A DNA stretch of 64,000 nucleotides from DASSQJ01 sp963773655 (lineage in GTDB: Bacteria > Actinomycetota > Actinomycetes > Actinomycetales > Dermatophilaceae): contig CAVZBX010000001.1 of the NCBI GenBank assembly GCA_963773655.1, forward strand, positions 1,612,001 through 1,676,000, given 5' to 3'. The translations under genes and the position numbers were made by a program. The notes under the pieces were generated by a model. It worked only from the letters and a program-made list of their open reading frames with translations, was not told the origin of the DNA and made no database searches. Each line of letters opens with the position of its first letter. Positions within the stretch are counted from its first letter, which is position 1. Below are positions 8,709-16,966 of the stretch, one piece after another.

Positions 8709-9761
8709 TCACAGCCTCCCAGACGGCACGGCCGCCCCCGCGGCGAGGCCGACCAGGCGCGCCGCCTTGAGACGGGTCTCCTCCCACTCGCCGGCCGCGT
8801 CACTCCCCCACGTGATGCCGGCGCCGGTGCCGAAGCGCAGCACCCGGGTGCCGTCGTCGCGGCGGGCGGCCCAGAAGGTGCGGATGCCCACCGCGAGCTC
8901 GGCCGCGTCGCGGTCGGCGTCCAGCCAGCCCACGGCACCGCAGTACGGCCCGCGCGCCACCGGCTCGAGGTCGGCGATGGCCTGGAGCGCGGTGTGCTTC
9001 GGGGCGCCGCTCACCGACCCCGGGGGGAAGGTCGCGGTGAGCACCTCGGGCCAGCCGGTGCCCGGCCGCATCCGGCCGGTGACGTCCGAGACGAGGTGGA
9101 CCAGGCCGGGGTGCTCCTCGACGCGGCACAGGTGGTCGACCTCGACCGTCCCCGCCCGGCAGACGTGGGCGAGGTCGTTGCGGACGAGGTCGACGATCAT
9201 GACGTTCTCCGCGTAGTCCTTGCGCAGCAGCGAGACGACGTCCTCCGCGGTGCCCTTGATGGGCCGCGACGTGAGCCGATCGCCCCGCCGGACGAGGAAG
9301 GCCTCCGGGGAGGCGCAGGCCAGCTCGAGCCCGGCCTCGGGCAGGTCGAGCGTGGCCGGGTACGGGGCGGGGTTGCCCCGGTGCAGGAGGTCGCCGAGCG
9401 CCGTCAGGCGGGCGTCCTCGGGGAGGTCGTGCTCGAGGATGCGGCAGAGGTTGACCTGGTAGACCGTGCCCGCGGCGATCCGCCGTCGGACCTCCTCGAC
9501 GCCGGCCAGGTACGCCGGCTCGTCGAGGCTGCTGCGCCACTCCCCCCTCAGGTCCGGCCACGGCGCCCCGCCCTCCCCGGCGTCGGGATCGGGGTCGGGT
9601 GGCTCGGTGCCGACGTGCGCCATCCGGGCCGCGGTGAGCTCGCCCTCGAAGGTGACGACCACCGCCCAGAAGCCGGAGGTGAGGTCGGCCGGGTCGTGCG
9701 TCACGGCCTCGACGCCGCGCGCCACGAGCGAGCCGAACCGCGCGGTGGACACGCCGAGCAT
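8709..9761 (-). CDS. pabB: Chorismate-binding enzyme, aminodeoxychorismate synthase component I-like
   Basis: A 350-aa protein of the anthranilate synthase I/PabB family. Visible hallmarks are SRPIKGTA (the PIKGT motif), ENVMIVDLVRNDL, and GSVSGAPKHTALQAI near the C-terminus, all in the chorismate-binding domain. It probably converts chorismate plus ammonia to aminodeoxychorismate. The size is short because the N-terminal half of long PabB/TrpE proteins is reduced. The ATG at 9761 is preferred; the open frame extends upstream through unrelated Arg/Pro-rich sequence. The adjacent class IV aminotransferase supports 4-aminobenzoate synthesis rather than anthranilate. No glutamine amidotransferase (PabA) is seen nearby. 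Confidence 0.8.
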   Translation of the reverse strand: MLGVSTARFGSLVARGVEAVTHDPADLTSGFWAVVVTFEGELTAARMAHVGTEPPDPDPDAGEGGAPWPDLRGEWRSSLDEPAYLAGVEEVRRRIAAGTVYQVNLCRILEHDLPEDARLTALGDLLHRGNPAPYPATLDLPEAGLELACASPEAFLVRRGDRLTSRPIKGTAEDVVSLLRKDYAENVMIVDLVRNDLAHVCRAGTVEVDHLCRVEEHPGLVHLVSDVTGRMRPGTGWPEVLTATFPPGSVSGAPKHTALQAIADLEPVARGPYCGAVGWLDADRDAAELAVGIRTFWAARRDDGTRVLRFGTGAGITWGSDAAGEWEETRLKAARLVGLAAGAAVPSGRL

Positions 9762-9802
9762 CGTAGGCGCCGGGCGGTCCGCCGCCCAGCGGCCGAGCCG
9801 GC

Positions 9803-10318
9803 TCAGACGGTCGCCGGCACCGCACCAGCCACGGCGCGACCCCACGCCCGGGCACGCTCGAGCTCGCCGTCGGCGAGCGGCCCGTCGACGTCCTCGACGA
9901 AGAAGCTCTCCGGGGCGACGACCTCGCGCAGTCCGTGGCGGCGCGCCGACCTGGCCGCGCTGCGGGCCGCCGAGCCGGGCAGGCGCCTGACCTTCGTGAC
10001 CCTGGTGTCGAACGCCGCGAACCAGGGGTGCGGCTCCGGGGCGGGCAGGGCGGCGAGCCACTCCCGCAGCCCCTCCCCGACCGATCCGTGGGTGGCGCCC
10101 TGCTCCCGCGCGTCGCGCCGGGTCGTGGTCCTGCTCATCGAGAAGGCGTGCGTCGGGCCGCCGACGACGACGACGGTGTAGCCACCGAGGTCGGACGGCG
10201 CGTGCGTCACCTCGACCAGCTCCACCGGCGCCACTTCACCGAGGCCCGCGGCCACTGCTCTGGCGACCTGCTCGGAGTTGCCGAACATCGACTCGTAGAC
10301 GACCAGTGCCCGTGCCAT
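9803..10318 (-). CDS. Flavodoxin-domain protein
   Basis: A 171-aa cytosolic flavodoxin-like protein. The N-terminal FMN-phosphate loop is VVYESMFGNSEQVARAV, and YTVVVVGGPTHAFSMSR is the typical second FMN-contacting strand and loop. The protein probably shuttles electrons or binds FMN in an actinobacterial stress-type flavodoxin family; no partner reductase is adjacent. It lies 41 nt upstream of the pabB-like gene on the same strand. Confidence 0.8.
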   Translation of the reverse strand: MARALVVYESMFGNSEQVARAVAAGLGEVAPVELVEVTHAPSDLGGYTVVVVGGPTHAFSMSRTTTRRDAREQGATHGSVGEGLREWLAALPAPEPHPWFAAFDTRVTKVRRLPGSAARSAARSARRHGLREVVAPESFFVEDVDGPLADGELERARAWGRAVAGAVPATV

Positions 10319-10423
10319 CGTCAGATCCTTCCGGGCCCGTGCGAACTCCGGGGCCCGTCTCCACCGTAAGCCCGGGTCGGCGGGCCGACGTCGGTTCCAC
10401 GGCCGTGCGGCCTGTCTCGTCGG

Positions 10424-11152
10424 TCACCCCCGGCGGTGCTGCTCCGCGAACCGCGAGACCACCACCGCGACGACGGTGACGAGGAACACCTGGCCGAGGA
10501 CCGCCTCGGACACGAGCACCAGCCGCGGTACCTCGCCGACCGGCGCGAGGTCGCCGAGGCCGAGGGTGGCGATCGTCGACAGGCTGACGTACATGAACGC
10601 GGTCGACGGCTCCGCGGTCCCGAAGAAGGGGGTCGCCGTCCACTCGTCGACGAACTGGAACAGCACCGAGTAGGCCACGGCGATCTGCAGGTAGGCGGTG
10701 ATCGCCCCGATCACGGTGCGCATCGCGACGACCTGGTGCGCGAAGATCCGGCGGATGACGAGCACCGGGACCACGAGCACGAGGACCAGCCAGCCCGCTC
10801 CGAAGGTGTCGATGCCGACGGGGTGGTTGACCCCGACCAGCTCCAGCACGGTCAGCACCGCGGCCGTGGCGACCACGGCGAGGACGAGCGCCAGGGCGCC
10901 CCGGCGCCACCCTGGCCGGAGGCCGACGGCCCGCGTGGTCGCGACGACCGCGGCGCCACTGGTCGCGGTGACGATCAGGCCGTCCTGCCACGACGACTGC
11001 ACCTCGACCAGCGCCGAGACGACGATCGTCGCGACGACGAAGACGAGCACCACGCCGAAGCGGTCCAGGGGATCGTGGTGCCAGTCCCGCCACACCTGCC
11101 GCACGCCCCGCCCGGACCCGGCCCGGAACGAGCCCTCGGTCATGCCCGTCAT
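10424..11152 (-). CDS. Two-pore-helix-type potassium channel family protein
   Basis: A 242-aa membrane protein with several hydrophobic helices and a C-terminal ion-channel module: a pore region with the filter-like TIATLGLGDLAP (near residue 196), then a final membrane helix. The canonical filter is TVGYGD; here Tyr is replaced by Leu (GLGD), a variant found in some prokaryotic KTN-less channels. It probably conducts potassium or another monovalent cation. No RCK domain is present. Start choice: ATG 11152, with a second in-frame ATG at 11143; neither has a strong ribosome-binding site. Confidence 0.7.
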   Translation of the reverse strand: MTGMTEGSFRAGSGRGVRQVWRDWHHDPLDRFGVVLVFVVATIVVSALVEVQSSWQDGLIVTATSGAAVVATTRAVGLRPGWRRGALALVLAVVATAAVLTVLELVGVNHPVGIDTFGAGWLVLVLVVPVLVIRRIFAHQVVAMRTVIGAITAYLQIAVAYSVLFQFVDEWTATPFFGTAEPSTAFMYVSLSTIATLGLGDLAPVGEVPRLVLVSEAVLGQVFLVTVVAVVVSRFAEQHRRG

Positions 11153-11352
11153 CCGTTCGTCGGTGCCACCCGGTGGGTGGCGGTGCGGGACCACGGTATC
11201 CGTGGCGGCCCCGCGCACCGGGGAGGGCCCCTCTCGACACGGCGGTCGGAGGCGCCGGGCCGCGCCGGTGACAACGCCCCCGCACGGGCGTAGCGTCGGT
11301 GGGTGGACCACTTCACGGTGAAGCGGCCCCACGCCGGGATCGGAGGGTTCCC

Positions 11353-11958
11353 ATGTTCATCCAGGTCATCCAGGGCAGGTGCTCGGACGCGGAGGCGCTG
11401 CGGCGCCAGACCGACCGGTGGAGGGAGGACCTGGCGCCCGGCGCCGAGGGCTGGCTCGGCGCGACCTACGGGATGACGGACGACGAGAGGTTCGTCGGTG
11501 TCGTCCGGTTCGACTCCCGTGGGTCGGCCGAGCGCAACGCGGCCCGCCCCGAGCAGGGCGCGTGGTGGGAGGAGACCAGCCGCTGCTTCGACGGCGAGGT
11601 GACCTTCCACGACTGCGACGACCCCGTCGTCATGCTCGACGGCGGCTCGGACGAGGCCGGGTTCGTCCAGGTGGTCGAGGGCCGGCTCGAGGACCCCGGC
11701 CGGTTCCGCGAGTGGATGTCCCAGCCGATGGACCTGCTCCACGAGGCCCGCCCCGAGATCGTCGGGGCCACGATCGCGATCGACGACGACGGCTGGTTCA
11801 CCGAGACCGTCGCGTTCCGCTCCGAGGAGGAGGCGCGGGCCGGGGAGTCCGAGCCGATGCCCGCCGACGTGCAGGCCGAGTGGGAGCGGGAGATGGCGCA
11901 GGTCCACGACCTGGGCTACCTCGACCTGCACCGACCCTGGTTCGCCTCCGCGGGCTGA
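11353..11958 (+). CDS. Hypothetical protein with two copies of a dimeric alpha/beta-barrel-like domain
   Basis: A 201-aa acidic, soluble protein. Two halves repeat the same pattern: FIQVIQGRCSD...GATYGMTDDERFVGVVRF (first half) and FVQVVEGRLED...GATIAIDDDGWFTETVAF (second half). The pattern is reminiscent of antibiotic-biosynthesis-monooxygenase/dimeric alpha-beta barrel domains fused in tandem. There is no catalytic motif I can name. The ATG at 11353 has GGAGG 8 nt upstream. The gene stands alone between a divergent potassium channel gene and a convergent pckG whose stop is 16 nt away. Confidence 0.7.
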   Translation: MFIQVIQGRCSDAEALRRQTDRWREDLAPGAEGWLGATYGMTDDERFVGVVRFDSRGSAERNAARPEQGAWWEETSRCFDGEVTFHDCDDPVVMLDGGSDEAGFVQVVEGRLEDPGRFREWMSQPMDLLHEARPEIVGATIAIDDDGWFTETVAFRSEEEARAGESEPMPADVQAEWEREMAQVHDLGYLDLHRPWFASAG

Positions 11959-11974
11959 GCGGGTTCGGGCGGCC

Positions 11975-13831
11975 TCAGTCCCCGCCCTCGGCCTCGAGCG
12001 CGGCCTTGACCCGGCGGTGCGCCTCCCAGATGGCCTCGGGCAGGTCCTCGAACTGGTTCAGGTGCTCCTCGCGGTTCTCGAGCTCCTGCCGCCAGCGCTT
12101 CTCGTCGATGGTGAGGATGGTGTCGAGGTCGCCCTGGTCGATGTCCAGCCCGGTGAGGTCGAGCTCCTCCTCGAGCGGGATCGTGCCGACCGGGGTGCGC
12201 CGGCCGGAGACCTCCCCCTTCTTCTTCTGCACCAGCCAGAGCAGGGCGCGCAGGTTCTCGCGATAGCCGTGCCAGAGGAAGTGGCCGTCCTCGGGGTCAC
12301 GCTGGAACCAGTTGACGTGCGCGAACAGCGGCTGGTCCTTCGCGGCGCCGATGATCTTCAGCCAGTGCTCGGCGTACGGACCCTCGGGGTAGGACATGAA
12401 CGGACGCATCGACATCGGGTCGTAGCGCAGCTTGCCCTCGACGCCCTCGGCCGCCGCGGTGGCCTCGGCCCCCAGGGTCAGGCCGTCGTAGACGCCCTCC
12501 GCCAGGTCGTCCATGACCCGCACGAGCGGCTCGCGGTCGCGGGTGCGGCCCCCGAAGATGATGGCGTCGATCTTGACGCCCCGCGGGTCCTCGAAGTCCG
12601 CGGCCACGTTCGGCACGTTGGCCAGGGTCGTGGTGAACCGGCTGTTCGGGTGCGCCCAGGGCTCGCCACGCTCGTCGTCGATCCGGTCGGCGATCAGCTC
12701 GCCCTTCCAGTCGCGCCAGCCGGTGACGTCGTCGGGGTGGTGCGACGTGCGACCCTCCCACCAGACCTCGTGGGTCACCTCGTTGTAGGCGACGTTGGTG
12801 AACAGCGCCTGGGTGCCGGGGGCGATGGCGTCCAGCGCGGTCGGGTTGGTCTTCTCGTTGGTGTCCTTCGCGACGCCGAAGACGCCGTTCTCCGGGTTCA
12901 TCCCGTAGAGCTGGCCGTCGTCGGGGTCGACCCAGAGCCAGGCGATGTCGTCGCCGTAGAAGGACACGTGGTACCGGTCGCCGAGTGCGTCGGGGGCCAG
13001 CGTCATCGCGAGGTTGGTCTTGCCGGAGGCGCTGGGGAAGCCGCCGCAGATGTGGTGGGTCTCGCCAGTGACCTTGTCGGTGATGCCGAGCAGCATGAAC
13101 TGCTCGCCGAGGAACTCGCCCGAGGCCCAGCCGTCGTAGGCGGCCTGGCGCAGCCCGTGCGCGATCTTGCCGAGGAGGGCGTTGCCGCCGTAGGAGCTGC
13201 CGAAGTGCAGGATGGTGCGCTCGTCGGCCACGGTCACGAAGTACCGTTTGTCCTCCCTGGTGCCCTGCCCGAGGTTCGGCAGGTCGCCGGTCACGTGCAC
13301 GGCCCGCACGAACATGTCGGGGTCGTCGAGGTCGTTGATGTGGTCGACGCCGACGCGCGCCATCCGGATCATGTGCAGGCAGACGGTGCGGTTGTCGGTG
13401 ATCTCGACCCCGGCCGCGAAACGCTCGAGCGGCGAGCCCGGCGGCGACATCAGGTAGGGGATGACGTACATCGTCTTCCCCGCCATCGCCCCCTTCATGT
13501 GGCCCTCGACGACGGGACGCACCTCGTCGGTGTGCCGCCAGTTGTTGTAGACGCCACGGTCCTGCGGGCGGCTGGTCGCCACGATGGTGCGCTCCTCGGA
13601 GCGCGCCGTGTCCTTGGAGTAGCTGCGCGAGTAGTACAGGCCCTCCCCCGCCGGCAGGATCTCGCCATCGGCGAGGGCCCCCTCGATGAGTCGGGCGTCG
13701 TCGGAGGCGTCGACGACCTCGATCCGCTCGGCGCCGAGGAACTCGGCCCAGTGCAGGACGTACTCCCGCACGCTCCGGTTCGTCAGTCCGGAGTCGTCGA
13801 GGCTCTTCTCCAGGTCGGCCACGGTGCTCAC
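11975..13831 (-). CDS. pckG: Phosphoenolpyruvate carboxykinase (GTP)
   Basis: A 618-aa cytosolic PEPCK of the GTP family, which interconverts oxaloacetate and PEP in gluconeogenesis. Signatures: GVEITDN, FGSSYGGNALLGK (substrate/oxaloacetate region), the P-loop FPSASGKTNLAM and FYGDDIAWLWVD (metal-binding kinase-2 region), then PENGVFGVAKDTNEKTNP. The usual P-loop of this family is FPSACGKTN with a hyper-reactive Cys; here it is Ser, and the surrounding sequence is divergent from common actinobacterial PckG. Two starts compete: GTG 13831 (given), and GTG 13822, which has a better-spaced GAAGGGTGA Shine-Dalgarno. Conservation at the N-terminus is too low to decide. Confidence 0.88.
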   Translation of the reverse strand: MSTVADLEKSLDDSGLTNRSVREYVLHWAEFLGAERIEVVDASDDARLIEGALADGEILPAGEGLYYSRSYSKDTARSEERTIVATSRPQDRGVYNNWRHTDEVRPVVEGHMKGAMAGKTMYVIPYLMSPPGSPLERFAAGVEITDNRTVCLHMIRMARVGVDHINDLDDPDMFVRAVHVTGDLPNLGQGTREDKRYFVTVADERTILHFGSSYGGNALLGKIAHGLRQAAYDGWASGEFLGEQFMLLGITDKVTGETHHICGGFPSASGKTNLAMTLAPDALGDRYHVSFYGDDIAWLWVDPDDGQLYGMNPENGVFGVAKDTNEKTNPTALDAIAPGTQALFTNVAYNEVTHEVWWEGRTSHHPDDVTGWRDWKGELIADRIDDERGEPWAHPNSRFTTTLANVPNVAADFEDPRGVKIDAIIFGGRTRDREPLVRVMDDLAEGVYDGLTLGAEATAAAEGVEGKLRYDPMSMRPFMSYPEGPYAEHWLKIIGAAKDQPLFAHVNWFQRDPEDGHFLWHGYRENLRALLWLVQKKKGEVSGRRTPVGTIPLEEELDLTGLDIDQGDLDTILTIDEKRWRQELENREEHLNQFEDLPEAIWEAHRRVKAALEAEGGD

Positions 13832-13960
13832 CCTTCGTCGATTCGTCGCGGTGGTGGTATCGCCGGATCACGGCGCGTGTCCGGCCTGCGAGATGGCCAT
13901 TCCACCGCACGGACATGCGGGGTAGCCACCCCACGTGCCGAGTCATTGGTCACACTGCGC

Positions 13961-15685
13961 TCAGCGACCCTGCCGGTACCTCGCGGCCGCGTAGTCGTCG
14001 GCGGCCGACACCGCCGGCCCCACCCCCGCGACGACCCCGAGGAAGGTGTCGCGGTCCAGCGACCGCAGCGTCAGCCGTTCGCGAGCGGTCACCGTGGCGC
14101 TGCGCGGCCGGTCGTGGAGCAACGCCATCTCGCCGAACCAGCCGCCCGGACCGAGCATCCGCACGTGCTCGCCCCCGATCGTCACCTCCACCGAGCCGGA
14201 CTCGACGACGTGGAAGCGGTCCCCGGGCTCGCCCTCCACGATCACCCGGTCCCCCGCCGCCGCCACCGTGGTCGTCGCCTCCCTGGCCAGCCGGTCCAGC
14301 TGGCCCGGCTGCAGGAGGGTCAGGAAGGGCACCGCACGCAGCAGCGCGAGCACGTCCTCCGGGACGACCGCCCGCCGGTCGACGCGGCGGAGCGGGACGA
14401 CCGTGGCGAGGACGAGCACGGGCAGGAACAGCCCCGCGAGGGCCAGGGCCCCGGTGGGACCGGCGGCGAGGACCAGCGCGGGGGCCGCGACCGACCCCAC
14501 CGCGAGCCCCGCGTCCATCACCGACTCGTGGACCCCGAACACCGAGGTGAGCAGCCGCGGTGGCAGCAGCCGCTGGACGAGGGTCCGCACGGCCACGTCG
14601 AAGACCACCTTGCCGCAGCCGCACACCGTGATGACGGCACCCGCCACGAGCGCGCTGTCGGTGAGCCCGGCGAGCGCCACCGGGATGCCGGCCGCCACGC
14701 CGCCGACGGCCACGACCGGTACCAGCCGCCACCGGCCGACCAGCACCAGGGCGAGCCCGGACCCGACGATGCCGCCGACGCCGAGCATCGCGTTGAGCAG
14801 GCCGGGACCGGCCTCGGACATCCCGAGCTGCTCCAGCGCCAGCACCACCAGGAGGATGTCGAGCATCCCGATGAGGACGTACTCGCCGGCGACGAGCACG
14901 GTGAGCACCCGCGCGGTGGGGTCGCGCAGCACCTCGCCCACCCGGCTGCGCACGCGCGCGGCTTCGGCCGCTCCGGAACCGGGAGGCGTGTGCATCCCCA
15001 CGACGAGCAGGGCGGCGACGAGCGCGAGCCCGCCCATGACTGCGAGCACCCCGGGGACGCCCCAGACGACGATGAGCGCGCTGCTGGCCAGCGGCCCCAC
15101 GACCACCGCCCCGGCCTCCAGCGACCCGGAGGCCGCGTTGCCGGCTGTCAGCTCCTCGGGGGTGCGGGCGACCTCGGGCACCAGGGCGTGGTGCACCGGC
15201 CGGGTGGCCCCGAGCGCCACCGACGCCACGGTGGCGAGGGCGACGACGACCCAGAACCCGGCGTCGGCCAGGAGGGCGACGGCGGCCCCGACGAAGGCCA
15301 GCCCCTGGGTGGCGTACCCCAGGGCGAGCGCCCGCCCCCGCCGGAGGCGCTCGGCCCGGACGGCGAGCACGGGGGCGAGGACGATGCCCGGGACGAGCTG
15401 GACGACGGCGACGAGGCTGGCGCCGGTGACCCCGCCCGCGTCGTAGGCCCAGACGAGGAGGGCGATCCACGTGGCCCACTCGACGACGTTGAAGAGCAGG
15501 TAGGCGGGGAGGGCACGCCGCAGGGACCGGTTGCCGCGCACCGCCTCGAGCCCGCTCCACCAGCGGACCGGGACCGGCGGGGCCACGGGCGCAGGAGGAC
15601 CGGCCACAGCCACCCTCCTGTCGGGTCGGTGCCCGTCGGGCCGCGGCGACTGCGCCGGGCCGGGCGCACCGCCCGGGCTCACCAC
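13961..15685 (-). CDS. MFS transporter fused to a cyclic-nucleotide-binding domain
   Basis: A 574-aa two-part membrane protein. Residues about 45-430 form a 12-helix major facilitator resembling EntS/MFS_3 proteins. Residues about 440-560 form a cNMP-binding domain with VEGEPGDRFHVVESG, GPGGWFGEMALLHDRPR and SATVTA, the phosphate-binding-cassette pattern (GE.ALL...R.A). This suggests transport gated by, or tethered to, cAMP/cGMP or another ligand; the cargo is unknown. The Arg that contacts the cyclic phosphate (in RPRSATV) is present. The GTG at 15685 is chosen, though the next codon is also GTG. The gene is separated by 71 nt from a divergent hypothetical gene. Confidence 0.78.
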   Translation of the reverse strand: MVSPGGAPGPAQSPRPDGHRPDRRVAVAGPPAPVAPPVPVRWWSGLEAVRGNRSLRRALPAYLLFNVVEWATWIALLVWAYDAGGVTGASLVAVVQLVPGIVLAPVLAVRAERLRRGRALALGYATQGLAFVGAAVALLADAGFWVVVALATVASVALGATRPVHHALVPEVARTPEELTAGNAASGSLEAGAVVVGPLASSALIVVWGVPGVLAVMGGLALVAALLVVGMHTPPGSGAAEAARVRSRVGEVLRDPTARVLTVLVAGEYVLIGMLDILLVVLALEQLGMSEAGPGLLNAMLGVGGIVGSGLALVLVGRWRLVPVVAVGGVAAGIPVALAGLTDSALVAGAVITVCGCGKVVFDVAVRTLVQRLLPPRLLTSVFGVHESVMDAGLAVGSVAAPALVLAAGPTGALALAGLFLPVLVLATVVPLRRVDRRAVVPEDVLALLRAVPFLTLLQPGQLDRLAREATTTVAAAGDRVIVEGEPGDRFHVVESGSVEVTIGGEHVRMLGPGGWFGEMALLHDRPRSATVTARERLTLRSLDRDTFLGVVAGVGPAVSAADDYAAARYRQGR

Positions 15686-15756
15686 CGAACCTAGGCACCG
15701 GCCGGCCGCGAGGACATGGCCCGTCCGGGTGGTGTTCGCGCCTAGCCTTACGCGTC

Positions 15757-16350
15757 ATGGGTTCCGACCCCGGCCGGCTGCGTGGCCTCCGCGCCGACGA
15801 GCGCCTCGTGGCGCTCGCGCTTGAGCGCGCCACGGGAGGACGGGCCCGGGGCCACGACGTCGACGGCCGTCAGGGCGCCGTCGACCTGCTGCTCACCCAC
15901 CCGGACGGGCGGGTGGCCGCGGTCGAGGTGACGACCCTCGCCGGCGACGGCGTCCGTCGTCGCGACGCGGTCCGGGCGGACGGGCGCGGGACCTGGCCGG
16001 ACCCACGGCGGCCGTGGTGGACCGTCCCCGGGCTCACGGCCCACGGGCCGGGTCCCCTCGACGCGCTGCCCGCCGCCGTCACGGCCCTGCTGGAGGTGCC
16101 GTCCGTGGCGCGGCGTGCCGCCAAGGTGGCCCGCGAGCAGGGGGTCGCGGAGCGGCACCTCGTCGTCGAGCTCGGCGAGGGCGCCCTGCCACCCGCGCTG
16201 CACGCCGCGCTGGCCGCGCCCGGGAGCCCGTTGCCCGGCGCGGACCCCGAGGTGCCGGACGGGCTCAGCCACGTGTGGGTGACCGCCGGGTGGGGCGGGT
16301 CACCCCTGGTGGGCTGGCGCCGCGGCGGCGGCTGGTCGGCGCACCCCTGA
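15757..16350 (+). CDS. Hypothetical protein, possible nuclease-like fold
   Basis: A 197-aa soluble protein I do not recognise. The N-terminal half has GAVDLLLTHPDGRVAAVEVTTL, a D...ExT arrangement that loosely resembles the PD-(D/E)XK nuclease core (Asp, then Glu-X-Thr in place of Glu-X-Lys). The C-terminus has HVWVTAGWGGSPLVGW. Codon bias and conservation-like composition support a real gene. Without the Lys the nuclease idea is weak. It stands alone between a divergent MFS-CNBD gene and a convergent CBS gene. Confidence 0.6.
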   Translation: MGSDPGRLRGLRADERLVALALERATGGRARGHDVDGRQGAVDLLLTHPDGRVAAVEVTTLAGDGVRRRDAVRADGRGTWPDPRRPWWTVPGLTAHGPGPLDALPAAVTALLEVPSVARRAAKVAREQGVAERHLVVELGEGALPPALHAALAAPGSPLPGADPEVPDGLSHVWVTAGWGGSPLVGWRRGGGWSAHP

Positions 16351-16423
16351 GGCCCCGGCCGTGCGGGTGCACGGGACGGGGGTGACCGGTCGGCCCGGCC
16401 ACCCCCGACTGCTCCCGGCGCCG

Positions 16424-16837
16424 TCAGGAGGTGATGCCCTCCACCGTGTCCCCGGTCTGCGCGTCCTCGCCGGTCCCGGCCACGTCCGCGAGGCTGACGA
16501 TCCCCACGAGCCGGTCCCCGTCGATCACCGGGAGCCGCTTGACCTGGTGCTCGGCCATGGTCCTGCGGGCCTCGTCCAGCGAGTCGTCCGCGCCGATGGT
16601 CACCGCCTCGCCCCGGGCGAGGCTGCCGACGCGGACCGAGGCGGGGTCCTCGCCGCGGGCGACGACCTGCGTGACGATGTCGCGGTCGGTCACGACCCCG
16701 ACGAGCTTGCGGTCGGAGCCACAGATGGGCAGGGCCCCGATGTCGAGGCTGGCCATCCGCTCGGCGGCCGAACGTGCGGTGTCCTCGGCGTCGATCACCT
16801 CTGCGTCGGTGGTCATGACGTCTCGTGCCGTGGTCAT
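16424..16837 (-). CDS. Tandem CBS-domain protein
   Basis: A 137-aa stand-alone CBS pair (Bateman module). CBS1 spans about residues 5-60 (VMTTDAEVIDAEDTARSAAERM ... GVVTDRDIV) and CBS2 about 72-128 (DSLDEARRTMAEHQVKRLPVID ... GIVSLADVA). Such proteins bind adenosyl nucleotides or sense energy state. A GAAGGGAG ribosome-binding site lies 6 nt before the ATG. A SigB-type promoter (GAAT-N15-GGGTAT) lies at 16870-16894, so stress induction is likely. Confidence 0.85.
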   Translation of the reverse strand: MTTARDVMTTDAEVIDAEDTARSAAERMASLDIGALPICGSDRKLVGVVTDRDIVTQVVARGEDPASVRVGSLARGEAVTIGADDSLDEARRTMAEHQVKRLPVIDGDRLVGIVSLADVAGTGEDAQTGDTVEGITS

Positions 16838-16869
16838 GGTGACTCCCTTCTCGTCGTGGTCCCGCCCCC

Positions 16870-16894
16870 ATACCCCCTGCGTGACCCGGCATTC
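16870..16894 (-). promoter_or_regulatory. SigB-type promoter of the CBS gene
   Basis: Minus-strand GAAT, a 15-nt spacer, then GGGTAT. The -10 box ends 32 nt before the CBS ATG. It fits the Streptomyces SigB consensus GNNT-N14-16-GGGTA(C/T). Confidence 0.5.
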
Positions 16895-16931
16895 CCGCGG
16901 CCTGCGGGGGGTGCCGGCGGCACCGTCCGGG

Positions 16932-16957
16932 GTGTGCCCGAGGCCGTCGGGGGGTAC
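16932..16957 (+). promoter_or_regulatory. SigB-type promoter of the SDR gene at 16967
   Basis: GTGT, a 16-nt spacer, then GGGTAC. The -10 box is exactly 9 nt before the ATG, so transcription would start at or next to the ATG (leaderless mRNA). No Shine-Dalgarno is present. Confidence 0.45.
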
Positions 16958-16966
16958 CACGCCCGC

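Noticed and set aside
12017..15694. Plus-strand open frame of 1225 codons
   Set aside because: Antisense to pckG and the MFS-CNBD gene; its translation is rich in Arg/Val/Gly/His with no motifs, a shadow of GC-rich coding DNA.
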